Positions 52,204 through 64,000 of a stretch of 64,000 bases of DNA are shown here, in pieces. Origin of the DNA: Isoetes taiwanensis (Eukaryota; Streptophyta; Lycopodiopsida; Isoetales; Isoetaceae). The notes beneath the pieces were generated by a model that was not told where the DNA came from, searched no databases, and was given only the letters and a program-made list of their open reading frames with translations. Position numbers and translations under genes: made by a program. The stretch covers positions 3,070,948 through 3,134,947 of the forward strand of contig JAJEKV010000063.1 in assembly GCA_021234155.1 (NCBI GenBank), read 5' to 3'. The number at the start of each line of letters is the position of its first letter. Within the stretch, counting starts at the first letter, position 1.

Positions 52204-52204
<1 letters not shown>
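49017..52204. other. AT-rich unassigned DNA
   Basis: Short plus frames (50314-50652, 51304-51588) have no recognisable motif. Near 51770-52080 two diverged stretches both contain GGGAYATRA and AAACCATAGARTRGA, suggesting a degenerate duplication of about 190 bases. Confidence 0.35.

Positions 52205-52236
<32 letters not shown>
52205..52236. repeat. TA dinucleotide microsatellite
   Basis: A run of about 15 TA units at the left border of the GC-rich island. Confidence 0.9.
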
Positions 52237-52239
<3 letters not shown>

Positions 52240-53870
52240 GCTAATTACTATTGTCGGCAGGGGATGGGCATGAAGGCTGAGTGTGAGGAGGGCCGAGGCG
52301 GTGAGTGAAAGTAAATCGTGGGAAGCTGACATGTGGGCTGAAGGCGTGGAGTGCGTCAGGGGCTTGAGGAGTGGAGGAAGCGGGGAAGGGGCCGTTGGGA
52401 AAGCGAAGCCGGGCCACGCGTCTGGCCAATGATTTAGGCTGCCGGGGGTCCTGCGGTAAGGGCGTGGGAAAATGTGCATCACTCGAACCAATCTGCAGAA
52501 GAACCCCACAGAACGAGGAATGCCTCGACCACGACAAGCTCTGTCTGGCGTTGTGCCTCACGTTGCCTGCAGTGTGAGGTCGGTCCACGTCACGGGGATG
52601 ACCCCACTTGACAGCCGCACTGGCCTTGATATATGACATCACGCACACAATGCATCCGCAAGTGAATATGACAATGGAGTCCGCGACGGTCGCGAGAGCT
52701 TCCTCGAACGCTTTCGAGAAATGTGGTATTACAGGGTGTCATCACGATGAGAATGTGTTGTTCCGGATGTTGTGGGGCGCTCTCCCTGCTGATTACGGCG
52801 TACCTCTCGAACTTCTGATTGGCCTCTCACTTTGCGCTCCACAGGAGTTCCCGCGGCTTTGCGCGGAGTCAAAAGGTGGTAAGTCTGTCTTTGAGGGTGG
52901 TGGTGGTAGCTAGGATAAGCGTGGAGTGGAAATTTTGATCACCCGGAACATGATCACGGGGAACTGTTTCTTGGTAAGGCTGATAGCGGTGCTTGATTCA
53001 CGAGCCGCGTTCGACCACAATGATCGAGAACCGCGACTCTTGCCGAACTTCTTCAGCAGCCATCTCACGCAGCTGTACTTTGGTGACTATATGAACCTGG
53101 TAGGAACCACGGCTTTGTCTATGGATGGTTGCGCAGCCAGACTCCGGGCTCTGGCGAGTAGCGAGGCGTGCTTTCGAGCCGGCGCTTCTGGCGTCGAAGG
53201 CTGAGACTGGCATTCGATCGCCCTCCCCGAAGATCCGGCGTGTGTAAAGGCATGCGCAGAAGCGTGCGCTCCCGATGCCATGGTGGTGCGTTTGCCTCCA
53301 CCTACGGCGAAGCCAGGGCTGCCGTGACCATAGTCTCTTGCGTGGCGCTCCCTCTCACGTGTCGCCCAGGTGTCGGTGATGAACGGGGAGTCACAGAAAT
53401 GGGGCCGCGTAATGCGGCGACTTCTGCACGGCTGGCGGTATTGCGGTGAGGCCATCCATCTGGCCGTCGCGAGGTCTCAGTTGTGATGCGGTTAGAGAAG
53501 GACCCCACCCACTCTACGTGAGCCGCCCTCTCCCCCCTCCCTCCTCCCCACCTTTCTTCCCTCCTTCCCTCGACGTATTACGCTCTGTGTTTACTCCATT
53601 TACGGCATCCCACAGCCCATATTCCCTCTCACGGCAGTGTTGGCCCTCATCGGCCCTGGCGCGGAGTTCTTTGGCTGGGGGTTCCACATGATCTTTTCGC
53701 CCACGATTGGGTTCCTCTTCCTCCCTCTTGCTGTGCTTTGTGACTGTTCAACACCCAGGTTCCTTGTGGTGGGCTTATAGCTAAGAGTTCTGCGGTAGTC
53801 GGCCGGTTTGTGTCTCTTGTGAGTCGGGAATGCATCGTCAGAGCCTGGGATTGCCATTCTACTTGAGGGC
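52240..53870. other. GC-rich island of unknown identity
   Basis: Base composition rises sharply at about 52245 and falls after about 53870. Plus frames at 52608-52913 (with EKCGITGCHHDENVLF and CAPQEFPRLCAESKGG) and 52926-53204 (with FFSSHLTQLYFGDYMNLVGT) read like diverged protein sequence of no family I recognise. Around 53520-53640 the DNA resembles 35500-35595 in the DIRS-like element (CACCTTTCTTCCC, TTCCCTCGA, GGCATCCCAC). The island may therefore be part of another copy of a related retroelement. Confidence 0.45.
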
Positions 53871-56405
53871 GATCATTATTATAGTGCACTCCACATTGAG
53901 GGGCCGGTTCTCGACATCTTCTCCTGTGACTACTTCTTTAGTTCTCATTGCTTCCCTCCCTTCCGCCCTTCTTTGTTGGAGCGCCGCCTCTTTTTTCACA
54001 TGTGTTTTTTTGTTCATGCACTCTTTTGTTTATCACACCTCGAGATTATTTGCTATATGTATTTTTACACATTTTATACTTGAGCATGAGGTTAGCAGTT
54101 AATTGATAAGAAATAAATTAATACAATTTAGTATAATTATGAGGACCATTAAAGTGATGTTGGGTTGGGAAAATTATATACACATGAGTATGTATTAGGT
54201 ATTTATGCGAAAATCTATAAATACTAAATTGTAGGAATTGGGGTTTTTGGCTCACGAGGCAAAAACCTTAGAGAGGAGTTTGTGTGAGGGAGATTTGGAG
54301 AGTGAGAAGGACAATTGCAAATCTGACAACGGTGGGTGGTTTCGCTTACTTGGGGGATGCTAGAATAGTTAGATGTGATCTAACCTAGGAAATAATAATG
54401 AAGGAAGCTAGAAGGATGTAAATGGTAAGTAATATTTCTTTGGAAAAACCGTTGTAATGCAATAATGTGTGGTGGAAAATATTAGTCGTCTTAAAGAATA
54501 GATAAAGGATACATGTCATATCCGCAGGCAATTGCAAGTTTAAATAATATAAATGTTGGTCGAGATTTCATAAGGGAAAAAGAAGATTACGTGGCTTGGG
54601 TATGGCATGAAGCAAGATATGGTATCAATGGAAATGACACGAAGCTTGGTCGGTTGTACTGGAAATTGGCGAATTGAGTTCGAGAGCGGTTGGGGAAATA
54701 GGGCGTTGGGGAACACGGAAGGAGACCATGGTACGCCATAATGAGAGGTTAGGCCTTTTCTGCAATGAAAATCGCATCAATTCACGGCAAAATTGGCACT
54801 AAGGGATCAGAATCTAGGCCCAAAGGGCTGATTTGCTTGTTTGAGGGCCTATCTAGGCCCGAAGTCAGAGGAATCGAAGGCCTAAACCCTCTATCCAGGC
54901 TGCTGGCCGTGACCCTAACAAGGGTCGTTCCTTAAAGTTATTCGAATTGTTAATAATATATATGAATTGTTAGAATTGTTAGTAATAGAGAGGAGTAGTT
55001 CATGGCATAAAATTACGCTCTAGGACCTATTCACTAGAGGACGTTAGGGTTGCTCTAAAATTAAGCAAAGGCGAGGAGGCAGTCGTGCAGCAGAGGAGAT
55101 CTTGATGAACCATAAGTCCAGAATTAGATGCAGTAATTACAAGGTACTTATGGAGCCGGGGTTGTCTTCATTAAACCAGTAGTAATAAGGAGCTTGAGTA
55201 AGGAGACGAAATATTAATGGAATAGAAGGGAAATGTATCTTATATTTAACAACATTAGTAAGATAACGTAGAAGTCACGATTTTTCTTTATGGGAAGGAA
55301 GAGGTTGGAGAGCATGAATTTGCCAAGGTATGGCATAGAGTTGGAAATGGAACTGAGAAGATTCAATAGTCGCAAAACTAGACTTAAAGCTAGGGAAATC
55401 CATGATCAAAGCTCGTTAGTATGGACCTAAGAGTAAAATTGAGAATGTTATATGGCAATGTTTGTTATACATGTTATATCATTATACCCATCTGAATGTA
55501 TGTGATATGCTAATGTGGCATGGATATGGTCTCTTGTGATGCATATGCAAAAGATAATGCATAGGATCTGCATATGAGCTATTTTAGCTTGGTATTACCA
55601 TCATGCATGACAATGTCTAGGAAATGTGGTTATGATGGCATCTAAAGTATGTGGAAATATTGCATAAGTGCAGAAATCTAAAGTAGGTCCATCTTGTGAT
55701 AGCTTGGACTTGCGGTTGTGTTTGTACATGACATGGGCATTATTATCACGGCTGGATTCTTTGTCGCTACATGGCGAGAAGTAGTCCTCGGTGCTCGAGG
55801 AGTAAACCTTGTATCACGGAAAAGTGCTAATGCATGGAACATGAGGTGTTATTGTGGTATATGTATGCATACTAATCTAGTTGGTTGGATCACGATTCTG
55901 GGACCCTACTTGGTGAGTAGCTTGCATAGATGCTATGTCATAAGTTGTTATGCATGAGTAGTTCCTAGAATGCTCAAACCCCCACTTAGTCTTCGGATTC
56001 TTGAGGTTAGTGTAGCTTGATGGCCCCGGTCTGGAGCGAATCTTGATGCGTAGTAGAGACCCGAGGGTTAGAGGCCCTAGGAGAATGGGATTAGAGAGAG
56101 GCGGAAGCCCGGGTTTCCTCGAGGCCCGGAGTTCAGCGTGAGGAAGTGCTTTCGATTTCGCCGTGGTGGAGGACAAGGCTAGTGTCAAGTGCTAGAATTG
56201 TCGAGCTCGGGAAGAAGAGCCATCCCCGGGTAGAGACTAGTGTGGGATCTACCCAGGTTCTAATGGAACCTTCTTTAGAAGGCAATGAGAATCCACCTAT
56301 ATGCATATGGAAGGGATGACCTCCCATTGGATTGAGAGTCGGAGGCGGCTATAAATGCCAAAAGCCGATGAAGGCGTTGATGAAAGAACCTGCTTGGCGA
56401 GAAGG
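53871..56405. other. Unassigned AT-rich DNA
   Basis: No coding frame is supported. AATTGTTAGAATTGTTAGTAA near 54965 is a minor direct repeat. Confidence 0.4.
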
Positions 56406-56511
56406 CAAATCTCCCAACCCGGAGAAGGCATGCACCCCATGCATGCATACAAGACATACATGCTTTCGCCCCTCTAAATTTCGATTCGAGGCTTTCGGAT
56501 GATAGGATTCT
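56406..56511 (+). repeat. Direct repeat with ATGCATGCAT core, copy 1
   Basis: AATCTCCCAACC, AGAAGGCATGCACC, CATGCATGCATACAAGACAT and the following CGCCC...ATTTCGAT...CGAGG blocks recur in order at 56773-56876. Confidence 0.85.
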
Positions 56512-56772
56512 AGAATGGGACCTACATATGAAAACGAAAAAAACCTCCAGAATAGAAGAGAACTTCACTATCTGGGGTCGAGGGCGAAGGTCAAGGATTA
56601 TGGCTAAAGAAGAGGCAAGAAGTAGAGAGGACATGCCACTATGACATGAAAGAAGCGCCAAATTGGTCAATCCAAAGCGGGGAGAATCCCTCCCTGCATG
56701 GTTTCAAGAAATAGAAGATCTGATGCTTTGCTTGAGAGAAGAGGCTTAGATGAAGAATATAGATCTAATATA

Positions 56773-56876
56773 GCAATCTCCCAACCATAGAAGGCATGCA
56801 CCGCATGCATGCATACAAGACATGCATGCTCGCCCTCTCTAGAATTTCGATCCGAGGGCTCGGATCGATGGGATTA
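56773..56876 (+). repeat. Direct repeat with ATGCATGCAT core, copy 2
   Basis: About 85% similar to 56406-56511 and 367 bases downstream in the same orientation. The DNA between the copies has no coding frame. Confidence 0.85.
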
Positions 56877-57873
56877 TTTGCTTTTGTGATTATTTTTGTT
56901 ATTGAACTTGTCTAATGACAACATTATCAATGTATTAAGGTTGAGTTTTTATTTTTCATTAGAGAAAACAATGCTTTATAAGAAATGTGGAAGGCAGTTA
57001 AATCTGCCTCTAAAGACGAAACTTTGAAAAGACTGTGCTAAAACTTATGCTCAAAATGTCACCCTTATGGACGATAAAATCATATTCTATTCTATTCTAT
57101 TAAAAAAAAAGGGGGTACAAAAATGCAATAGATTTTGCCATAGAAATTTTGGTCCTCTCTCCAATCTATATGTCTATATTCTTTTAGCTTTTGTGAAAGC
57201 TTACCAATTTGAATGTGCTATTGATGTGATCATGTGTGCAGAATACGTTGTGTATAAATTGGAAACTTGTTATATACACGCTCAATGTAAGAATGACTTT
57301 ATGTCCTTAAGAATGCGCTTGAAGTCCCAATCTTGTCTTTTCATGTAACCTCTACTCACGCGTCATCTAACAAATCACATATGTTTATGTTATGTTTATC
57401 CAAATATTTCTTTCTTTCTTTTCTTTTTTTTTTTTTTTATTAAATATTAATATATCTTCTAAGATCTTACTGTGTAATGGTTGGTTGAAGGTAAGGCAAG
57501 TTGAAGTTGCAATATGTGTGAAGGGGGTTTGAAAGCAAGATGGGGCCCTTTAACATTAAACCTAGAAACTATTGTTTGCTTCATATGACTAAAAAATATT
57601 TCGTTATAGGGTTATTGGGATGTGAAACCAACAAATAGTTAGGGTTTACAGCTGGAAAAAAGCATGGACGTTCAGCATAAGGAAAGGGATTTTTGCAAAA
57701 TGCTGCATCTTGCCTCACTATCGGCCGTGTGATCGAAAACCTCAAACCCGGCAGGTATGAAGGGCTCGGAACTTAAGCTCCTGCTATATATTCGTCTGTT
57801 CCTATTTAAGGTTTGTAGTGCATGTTTTTCTTTCAAGATTAGCTAGGCCGGTGACTGCCTCCCGGCTTCAAAC
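56877..57873. other. AT-rich spacer, nothing recognised
   Basis: A plus frame at 57067-57348 has no recognisable motif. A pyrimidine/T-rich tract lies at 57408-57439. Confidence 0.45.
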
Positions 57874-57972
57874 ATGCCTAGAAAGAAGGGCGATCTGAAT
57901 TTAGCCACCAGAAAGAGGATTGCAGAAGAGAAAAGTAAAGTTGGCAACTCAAAAGAAGTTACCCGATTATAG
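57874..57972 (+). CDS. Possible short basic ORF or first exon
   Basis: MPRKKGDLNLATRKRIAEEK followed by SKVGNSKEVTRL and a stop: 32 residues, charged and predicted helical. It could be a first exon or the start of a broken gene. A second frame (58001-58282, ending GVDTNNSLAERSKKVCPAGC) follows 30 bases later and is unrecognised. Confidence 0.25.
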   Translation: MPRKKGDLNLATRKRIAEEKSKVGNSKEVTRL

Positions 57973-59376
57973 AACATGTTGCCAAGATTAGGGTGATGGG
58001 ATGCATCCATTAATGATTAATCAGAATTGGGTATTTCTAATGTGTACCACTCACCGCGGTAATCTTGAAGCCAGGGATCCGGCTTTGGATGGAGCTGCTG
58101 CTAGCTTAGGCCACAATGGTATTAATGCAAAAATTGCTGAGGGGATCTCTGATAGCTTCATTCAAGGTAGCTACGAATCTGCTAAGGATATGGGGAAAGG
58201 AGTTGACACCAATAACAGCCTTGCTGAGCGCTCCAAAAAGGTTTGCCCAGCTGGTTGTGTACAGAAATCTAGTATTGCTTGATGTTGTGTTAATTTGAGG
58301 TTTTTTATATGATATGATTTATGGTGTGATGATCTGGCATTTGTCATCTGATCTATCATATTTAAGCTTTGATTCATTAAGGGGTTTCTGATCTGGCTGG
58401 CATTTGATCTATCAGATTTAAACTTTGATTCATAAAGAGTTTTAGCATTAATGTAGATGCCTCTAGGATTTGGTATGTATCACTTAAGGATTAAGCATTT
58501 GCTTGTAGAAATATAGATCTAAGAGCTTTCTTATTTATCATTTGGGATCTGCAGTTGATTTATGATAGTAATTAATTGTTTCTCGCATTTTTATTGTGGC
58601 ATTGGTTAAAGCCTAATCTAAGGCTTATTCATTATATTTTGGCTGCTGGTAGACAGATCTGTAGCTTTTAACATTACATCATTGGATGGGCAGCTGGTTG
58701 TAATTGTAGAATGCCTAGAAATGAATAGATGGATAACTCTAAACCTGGAAATTACTTTGGGTTATTATTTCTAGGCTATTCTTTCTTACTTTTACCTTGT
58801 ATTCTAATATGGAATGCTAGCAAGGTGAAGGGGGATACCTCAAGAAAGCCTATGACGCCTGCTATCCCTTTCAATCTCAACCATACTAATGCTTGGCTTT
58901 GTCTGTGGGTGCAGGTAACAGGTTTTCTTGCTCTTTGCTATTGTATTTCGTCAAGAGAATGTCTTGCAAATATCTATTACCAAGTTTTGAAGATTCTGAG
59001 AAATTGGTATCTGATTTATGACTATCATAAAATACAGTGACATAGGTAATACATTGGCTGTGTTTATGTGTTAAAGGATGATTCATACCGAGTCGTATTA
59101 GTAAGACATATTGAAGTTGGTTTTAAGAAGTTAACTTTGTAAATGATAAACTTATGATTATCTTCTTGTCTTTGTGATGACCAGACTTGAAAAAAGATGG
59201 CTTATATTGTATTTTGTGCTGGATTAGAAAAGTTTCAATGAAATTACATCATTTCAAATATGTCATTGTATCAAGGCCGAGTCATATAAGTACCTGTGTA
59301 TGATGAGGGCTGCTAATTGTAACCAGTTAGATCCTTGCAAAGGTTTTAAATGGTTAAGGTATCAGGTTTTCTGGTT

Positions 59377-59382
<6 letters not shown>
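57973..59382. other. Unassigned DNA, possible fragments of one gene
   Basis: Frames at 58001-58282 and 58729-59040 have no known motif. CTGATCTGGC...ATTTGATCTATCA near 58330-58420 occurs twice, as a diverged 65-base repeat. Confidence 0.3.

Positions 59383-59414
<32 letters not shown>
59383..59414. repeat. T homopolymer, 32 bases
   Basis: It could be the tail of a minus-strand retroposon whose body would lie to its right, but no body is recognised there. Confidence 0.9.
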
Positions 59415-59415
<1 letters not shown>

Positions 59416-62274
59416 TCACATAGGCACATAAGTAGGGCATGTGGGTATATGGAGCTTCATGTATTAGGGTTGGTACCTTTTTCACTCATGCTAACCCTTA
59501 AATTCAAATCCTTTAAACCCTAAATGGGCAAGATGTCACTTAGTAGAGCGAGCTTGCAAAGATGTTGGTAGGATGCCAAGCAATACGAAATATGTAGGAG
59601 TTAGAATTGTTCTCTAAGATGTTGAAAACAATGTCAAGAATGAATGTTAAGAAGGGAGGATCTTTTTTGTGAAGCACATTGCAGATTTCTCTCAAAATAG
59701 ATGGGCGCTCATTGACTTTTCTTAAAGCTGTCGCAGCTTTGCAAAGGACACATTTATTAATAGTTATTCTTTACTTTCTAGTTATTATCTCATTAAGCAT
59801 CTTCATTAGGAGAAAACGCAAGTGCGGCTGGTCTTTCCAAGCACATTGAGTTCAACTGCCATATAGAAAAAACAAAGATGGAATACCTCATAAGAAGTAA
59901 ATGTAAGGCAGATATTCAGGTAGGCTGGCATGTGCATGGATCTTACGAATACCTCCATTAATTGATCACCGTTTATTTTGACTGCACACTCTGAATAAGA
60001 TTATTAGAAATCCAACCTCTTTGATATCCATCTTAGAAGGCTTAGATAAATATTTGAGATCACAAAGTAGTAGCTCAAAGTATCTTGGAATGCTATATAT
60101 CGGACCATTGGTATTGGTGTGCTACCTTGTATAGCATGACTAAAATCCAACAAAAAGAAGGTATAAAAACAACTCATTCAGAGTAGCATAGAAAAGCACT
60201 CAAATGCCATTTTTTATTCGCACATTGCAAATCTTTCTCAAAATGGATAGATATGTTTGGCCGAAATAGTTCATCTTTTGCTCAGTTATGATGTCCTCAT
60301 TTTATGTCACGCAATAGAAAATGTATAAAATCACGACTATTGTGATTCTTCCCAAGCTTTATTGTCAAATAGAAAGAACAAAAATTGAATACCTCATGAT
60401 TGTGGTATGATATTAAGCTGATTCATCTCATTCTTGTAGCACACTTTTTACATGAATAAGATTATTAAAATGATTAATGCATCTATTTGGGAAGGCAACA
60501 AACAATTAAAAAACATATTGGTATGATGATGGATCAAAAGGTTGAATGACACAACAAAGCATAAAAACAAGAACTATTACTATTGAAGGACCATCAGGAG
60601 TTTCCAAGCACCACCAAACAATCTATAGTTCTGCTGTGACATGATCGGATAAATCGTTAAACTAAATGCAAAGGAAAGAAACGCCAATACCAATTTGATT
60701 ACGGAGAAATCAAATGAGAGAGCAAAACCCAAACTGAGGAAATATCAAAGGTCGAAATGTGAATTGATGTCAATACCCATGTCTCCTTCGATTAAGCGTC
60801 GTCTCGGTTAATCCAGTTAAACCTAATCTTCTCTATGAGCTTTGATCTTCCACGGAGATCAATACAAAACCCTAAGCGTCTTTATGAAAAATGGATTGAT
60901 AAAATTGATTTCCTATTCAATTTATGTCATGACCATGGTACATTCCTCCATTCAATCTGGAAAGCGTAGCACATGAATGAAATGAAATTATGTGCATCTC
61001 GGGCCTGAAAAGTATGAGGTTTTTTGAAAAATAAAAATAAATCGGGCACAAAATTTTCAACTAATTGTTAAAAGGATTAAAGTTAAATCATTCTTCCATT
61101 CGAGGTTTTAAAGTTTGGAATTCCAAAAACAGCAGTGATTCATTTTTTCCCTTTTAGGAGCGGTTCCATTTCCCATCTTTCTTAGCCCCTACATGCAATG
61201 AATGATCCATTGATTCGCCCAGTAGCATGGAGATACGCACATGGCAAATATGAATCCCAGGATATGTAGGTTTTGCGAGCTGGAAGCCGAGAAGGAGGCC
61301 ATCGATGGAAGAAGTGGGATGTCTTTCTCACGGTTTTCTTAGATAATGAAAGGATATACGCACGAGAGTATCTCGGTTCTTTGCATCAGAAATTACACTG
61401 CTTGTTGTGGAGGTGCATGATGCTTGTGCTCACGAAAATTGTGGAGCAACATGAAAATTGTGGTACCTTGTGATGCTCTGACCAAAGTTTCAATAAAATT
61501 TTGATATAGTGTTGTAAATACGGCAGGATGGCCACTCATCCATGTTCTTTAATGGAATTCATAAATTATGTCTTATATTATTGTCTTGCCTTGAAAAAAA
61601 CCAATTGGATCTGCCATTTAGATAAGCCTGCCATTTAGATAAGGCACCGTCATGGGTTTCTGCTTGGATTGCTTGTGTTTGTGCTTGGTTTGTGCTTCGA
61701 TTGCTCTGGCCACGAGTTGAAGACGGAGCAAATATATGCAGGATTCGAAGAACAAAGGGCCCCTTGCTTGCTCGTGGCTGTCGGATGTCACCTCTTGTGC
61801 CATCATGGGCCGGATGATCTTTGTAAATGCTGCCCCTTTCTGGTTGCCTTATATCTGTTTCTTTCGATTCCTCTGTTCAAGCTTAGAGTGGGCAGATTAA
61901 GCAGCACCCAGCTGCCAAATCCTGCTTCCAATCCTTGCAACAACTCTTAAATGACCGACCGGGAAGCTCTTTTCCAAGCCCTACAAAGCATCAAATGGAT
62001 GGGCTTTTTTGAATTTCTTATGGTTTCATTCCTTGAATAAACCGTTCAGAGGTTCAATTGTCATATTGGTGTAGAAATTGAGTGAAGGGTGCATGGCGGT
62101 ATTTTTGCTCTGGGCAAAATGCAATGCGTGTTTTTATCGTGCATGATCTCGTAAATTTGAGCGAGCTCTCTACGATTTGGGTTTTGCCAAGTATGCGATT
62201 GAGACCCTTGTGCATGATGCTATTTGGGGAAATTTGATACCCAACGGTTGATAGCTTTTTAGAAATTTTTTTTG
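59415..62274. other. AT-rich unassigned DNA
   Basis: Small frames at 61273-61473 and 61669-61950 lack recognisable domains. AAATCTTTCTCAAAATGGATAG (near 60229) and CAGATTTCTCTCAAAATAGATG (near 59683) mark two diverged copies of a longer repeat, with CATTCAG/GAATACCTCATRA nearby in both. Confidence 0.35.
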
Positions 62275-62380
62275 TGAACCCATTAGAGTTATGAACCCAT
62301 TAGAGTCCTTTATAGAAATGCAAAATTTATTGTTTATGAACCCATTAGAGTCCTTTATAGAAATGCAAAATTTATTGTTC
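62275..62380 (+). repeat. 45-bp tandem doublet
   Basis: ATGAACCCATTAGAGTCCTT starts at 62291 and 62336; the two 45-base copies are identical. A partial third start (TGAACCCATTAGAG) lies at 62275. Confidence 0.95.
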
Positions 62381-62504
62381 TTGCCGGATTATTGTTTTTC
62401 AATCACAAAATTTCGTTTTTTTCCCGGATTTGAATGTGTAGAGGCGACCGGGAAAAAAAGAGGACACCCACCCCTAAAAAACATTTTAAGTAAGTAGATG
62501 TGTA

Positions 62505-62592
62505 AATGGCTTTCTAAATGTTTTTAGATGTTTTTGGGTGCACGTGTCTTGTCAAATTGAAATCATACACGTATAATTAGGGGAGGGTGACC
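62505..62592. repeat. Dispersed hairpin repeat, copy 2
   Basis: Matches 5565-5640, with an identical 30-base block that contains AAATTGAAATCATACACG and extends to ATAATTAG, and a variable left part. The inverted pair is CACGTG-type / ACACGTAT. Confidence 0.75.
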
Positions 62593-64000
62593 TTCCTCCG
62601 TTAAAAGACCATTATTGGTGTTTTTGACATCTGTTATATGCCATTTTTTTCTCATTTCTGCCTACCATTGAACCTTCATTCGACCAGCTTGTTTCCTTTG
62701 TCGGACGCTCGAGGCGGCTCGAGCTGACGAGAAGTGGGAATCGATTAGAGCGGCTCGGAAAATTGGTCACCTCAACACAATCAAAAACAAGTATTTCGCC
62801 TTCCTTCTTTCTTTCTTTTGAAGCTGATTTGAGTTGCTCCATCTTGATAATCTTGATGGGACATATAATTTAAGTTTAAGCCCAGCAATTTGGTACACTC
62901 CATCTAGGCGAGAGGATATTTAGGAAATCTTTGCCTCCTTGCTTCCCATGTATTCTTATAAAAGGAAGGAATCTAGATAAAAATTTGAAGTTGTCTTGCT
63001 TAAGGAAGAGATGAGCAAAATGCATGATAAGAATGCGATAAGTAGATTCATGCTTTGTGAAATGGAGCTGGACCACAGAATAGGTAGAGTTAGTTGTTTG
63101 TGTTTATAAATGGTTGTTTATATGCAAAATATCTACTTGGATCTTGTTTATAAATGGTTTAGCTCTATGGATGATAATGAAGTCTATTTCTAACAATAAT
63201 TGGGGTCTGATGAAGAGAATTTTGATGATATTAATACTTCTATTATAATTTTATTTTGTCTTGGAAGATAGGAAGTTATCCCTCAGGACTAGAGGCAATT
63301 GATGCGGGTATCATATGAAGCTGTCATTGAGCCAGCATGTTTAGAAGCCCGAGGAAGAGTTTGCCCTTGTTCAGTATGCGTTTTTCCTAGCCTAGTAGCA
63401 ACTACAAAAGATATTAAAATTGATGCAAGTCTTGAAGGCCCAGAGAAGAAAGTTGAAGCTCACCATGCGCAATCTGAGGTTTAGAAACATACTTATATCT
63501 TGAAATCAACTTTATAGCAAAGGTGGCAATGTTTTACTTGGTGAAAAGTTATGGCGAAGAATCACGGCTCAATTGTATTTGGAGGCAAGTGCGATTACAA
63601 AGTGAGAAGAGCATAAGCGAGAATTGTGTATTATCTTCCAAAAGAATTTAAATGATGATGTCGCTACTCTCCTTTTAAGGAAGAAGAACATGGGATGCCC
63701 TCTTGAATTTATAAAGGTTGGCTAGAGTGTGTATGTAGTATTCATGTATGGCGAAGCCTAGTAACTACTCAATTTGTTTCTTGTATGTCGGCACCCCTTT
63801 CAGCGTTAGGTACGCCGACTTCTCACCCATTAGTATGATTCTTATCATTTATTTTGGAGTCTTCAAGAAACACGATGCAGTATTAACCAAATAGCTTTTA
63901 TTTGGAGTCTTTGCACATTAGCCAGTATCTGTTGGATTATAGGCGGGGGCATTAATTGTTTAAAATTATCAACTTCCTGGATTCTTTGTAAAAGTATAGA
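62593..64000. other. Unassigned DNA to the window end
   Basis: Short frames only (for example 63299-63484 on + and 62842-62612 on -), none recognised. TTTATAAATGGTT occurs twice near 63104 and 63148. Confidence 0.4.

Noticed and set aside
59525-59590. TAGTAGAGCGAGCTTGCAA, resembling a tRNA-like A box and possible SINE head beside a T-run
   Set aside because: No B box follows at the right distance, and the T-run lies on the wrong side for a plus-strand SINE.

Overview
This is a repeat-dominated window of a nuclear plant genome. The ubiquitin has the plant-type residues (ESSDTID, LADYN). The recognisable introns are short GT-AG introns of 62-68 bp, one with a TACTAAC branch site. Almost everything else recognisable is a transposable element. 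A DIRS/Ngaro-type retroelement and threonine at ubiquitin position 28 lean towards a non-flowering land plant (bryophyte, lycophyte or fern), but that is inference. No large intact host gene is visible apart from the start of a polyubiquitin gene.

Layout. 1-4.2 kb: two copies of a 3,164-bp tandem unit holding a broken LINE and a decayed minus-strand gene. 5.2-5.5 kb: a small inverted-repeat (MITE-like) element. 5.64-5.76 kb: what looks like the upstream promoter of the polyubiquitin gene. 5,761-14,148: an 8.4-kb Mutator-like element (MULE) with 65-bp perfectly matching outer terminal repeats and a perfect 9-bp target duplication, CCTTATAAA. It carries a degenerate transposase on + and a convergent accessory zinc-finger gene on -. 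It sits in the TATA box of the polyubiquitin gene (14,234-15,151), whose third and fourth ubiquitin units are frameshifted. 15.1-19.85 kb: a tandem duplication of the ubiquitin 3' end and downstream DNA. 21,391-23,605: a second, non-autonomous MULE with a 9-bp target duplication, a possible captured exon and about 15 palindromic subterminal repeats. 28,526-31,767: a 5'-truncated LINE on - with poly(A) and a 13-bp target duplication. 32.15-32.7 kb: a decayed FCP1/NIF-like HAD gene on -. 33.1-35.6 kb: a DIRS/Ngaro-type retroelement on +. 37.7-38.2 kb: an odd GATC-dense segment. 38.8-42.07 kb: a third LINE on -, abutting a long ATGT microsatellite. 42-64 kb: mostly AT-rich unassigned DNA with microsatellites, a GC-rich island at 52.25-53.85 kb and a few unidentified ORFs.

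Most coherent system. Three inverted-repeat elements (5.2 kb, 5.8-14.1 kb, 21.4-23.6 kb) share a terminal core of the form TTACC(C), then 8-10 bases, then GTGATYCC. In the two larger ones this is followed by arrays of short imperfect palindromes with GTGATYCC/GGRATCAC arms. They look like one MULE lineage whose subterminal architecture is built from diverging palindromes. In the autonomous member the palindromes also occur as two internal arrays of seven, one exactly where its two convergent genes meet. All identifications come from reading the sequence; no database search was run.
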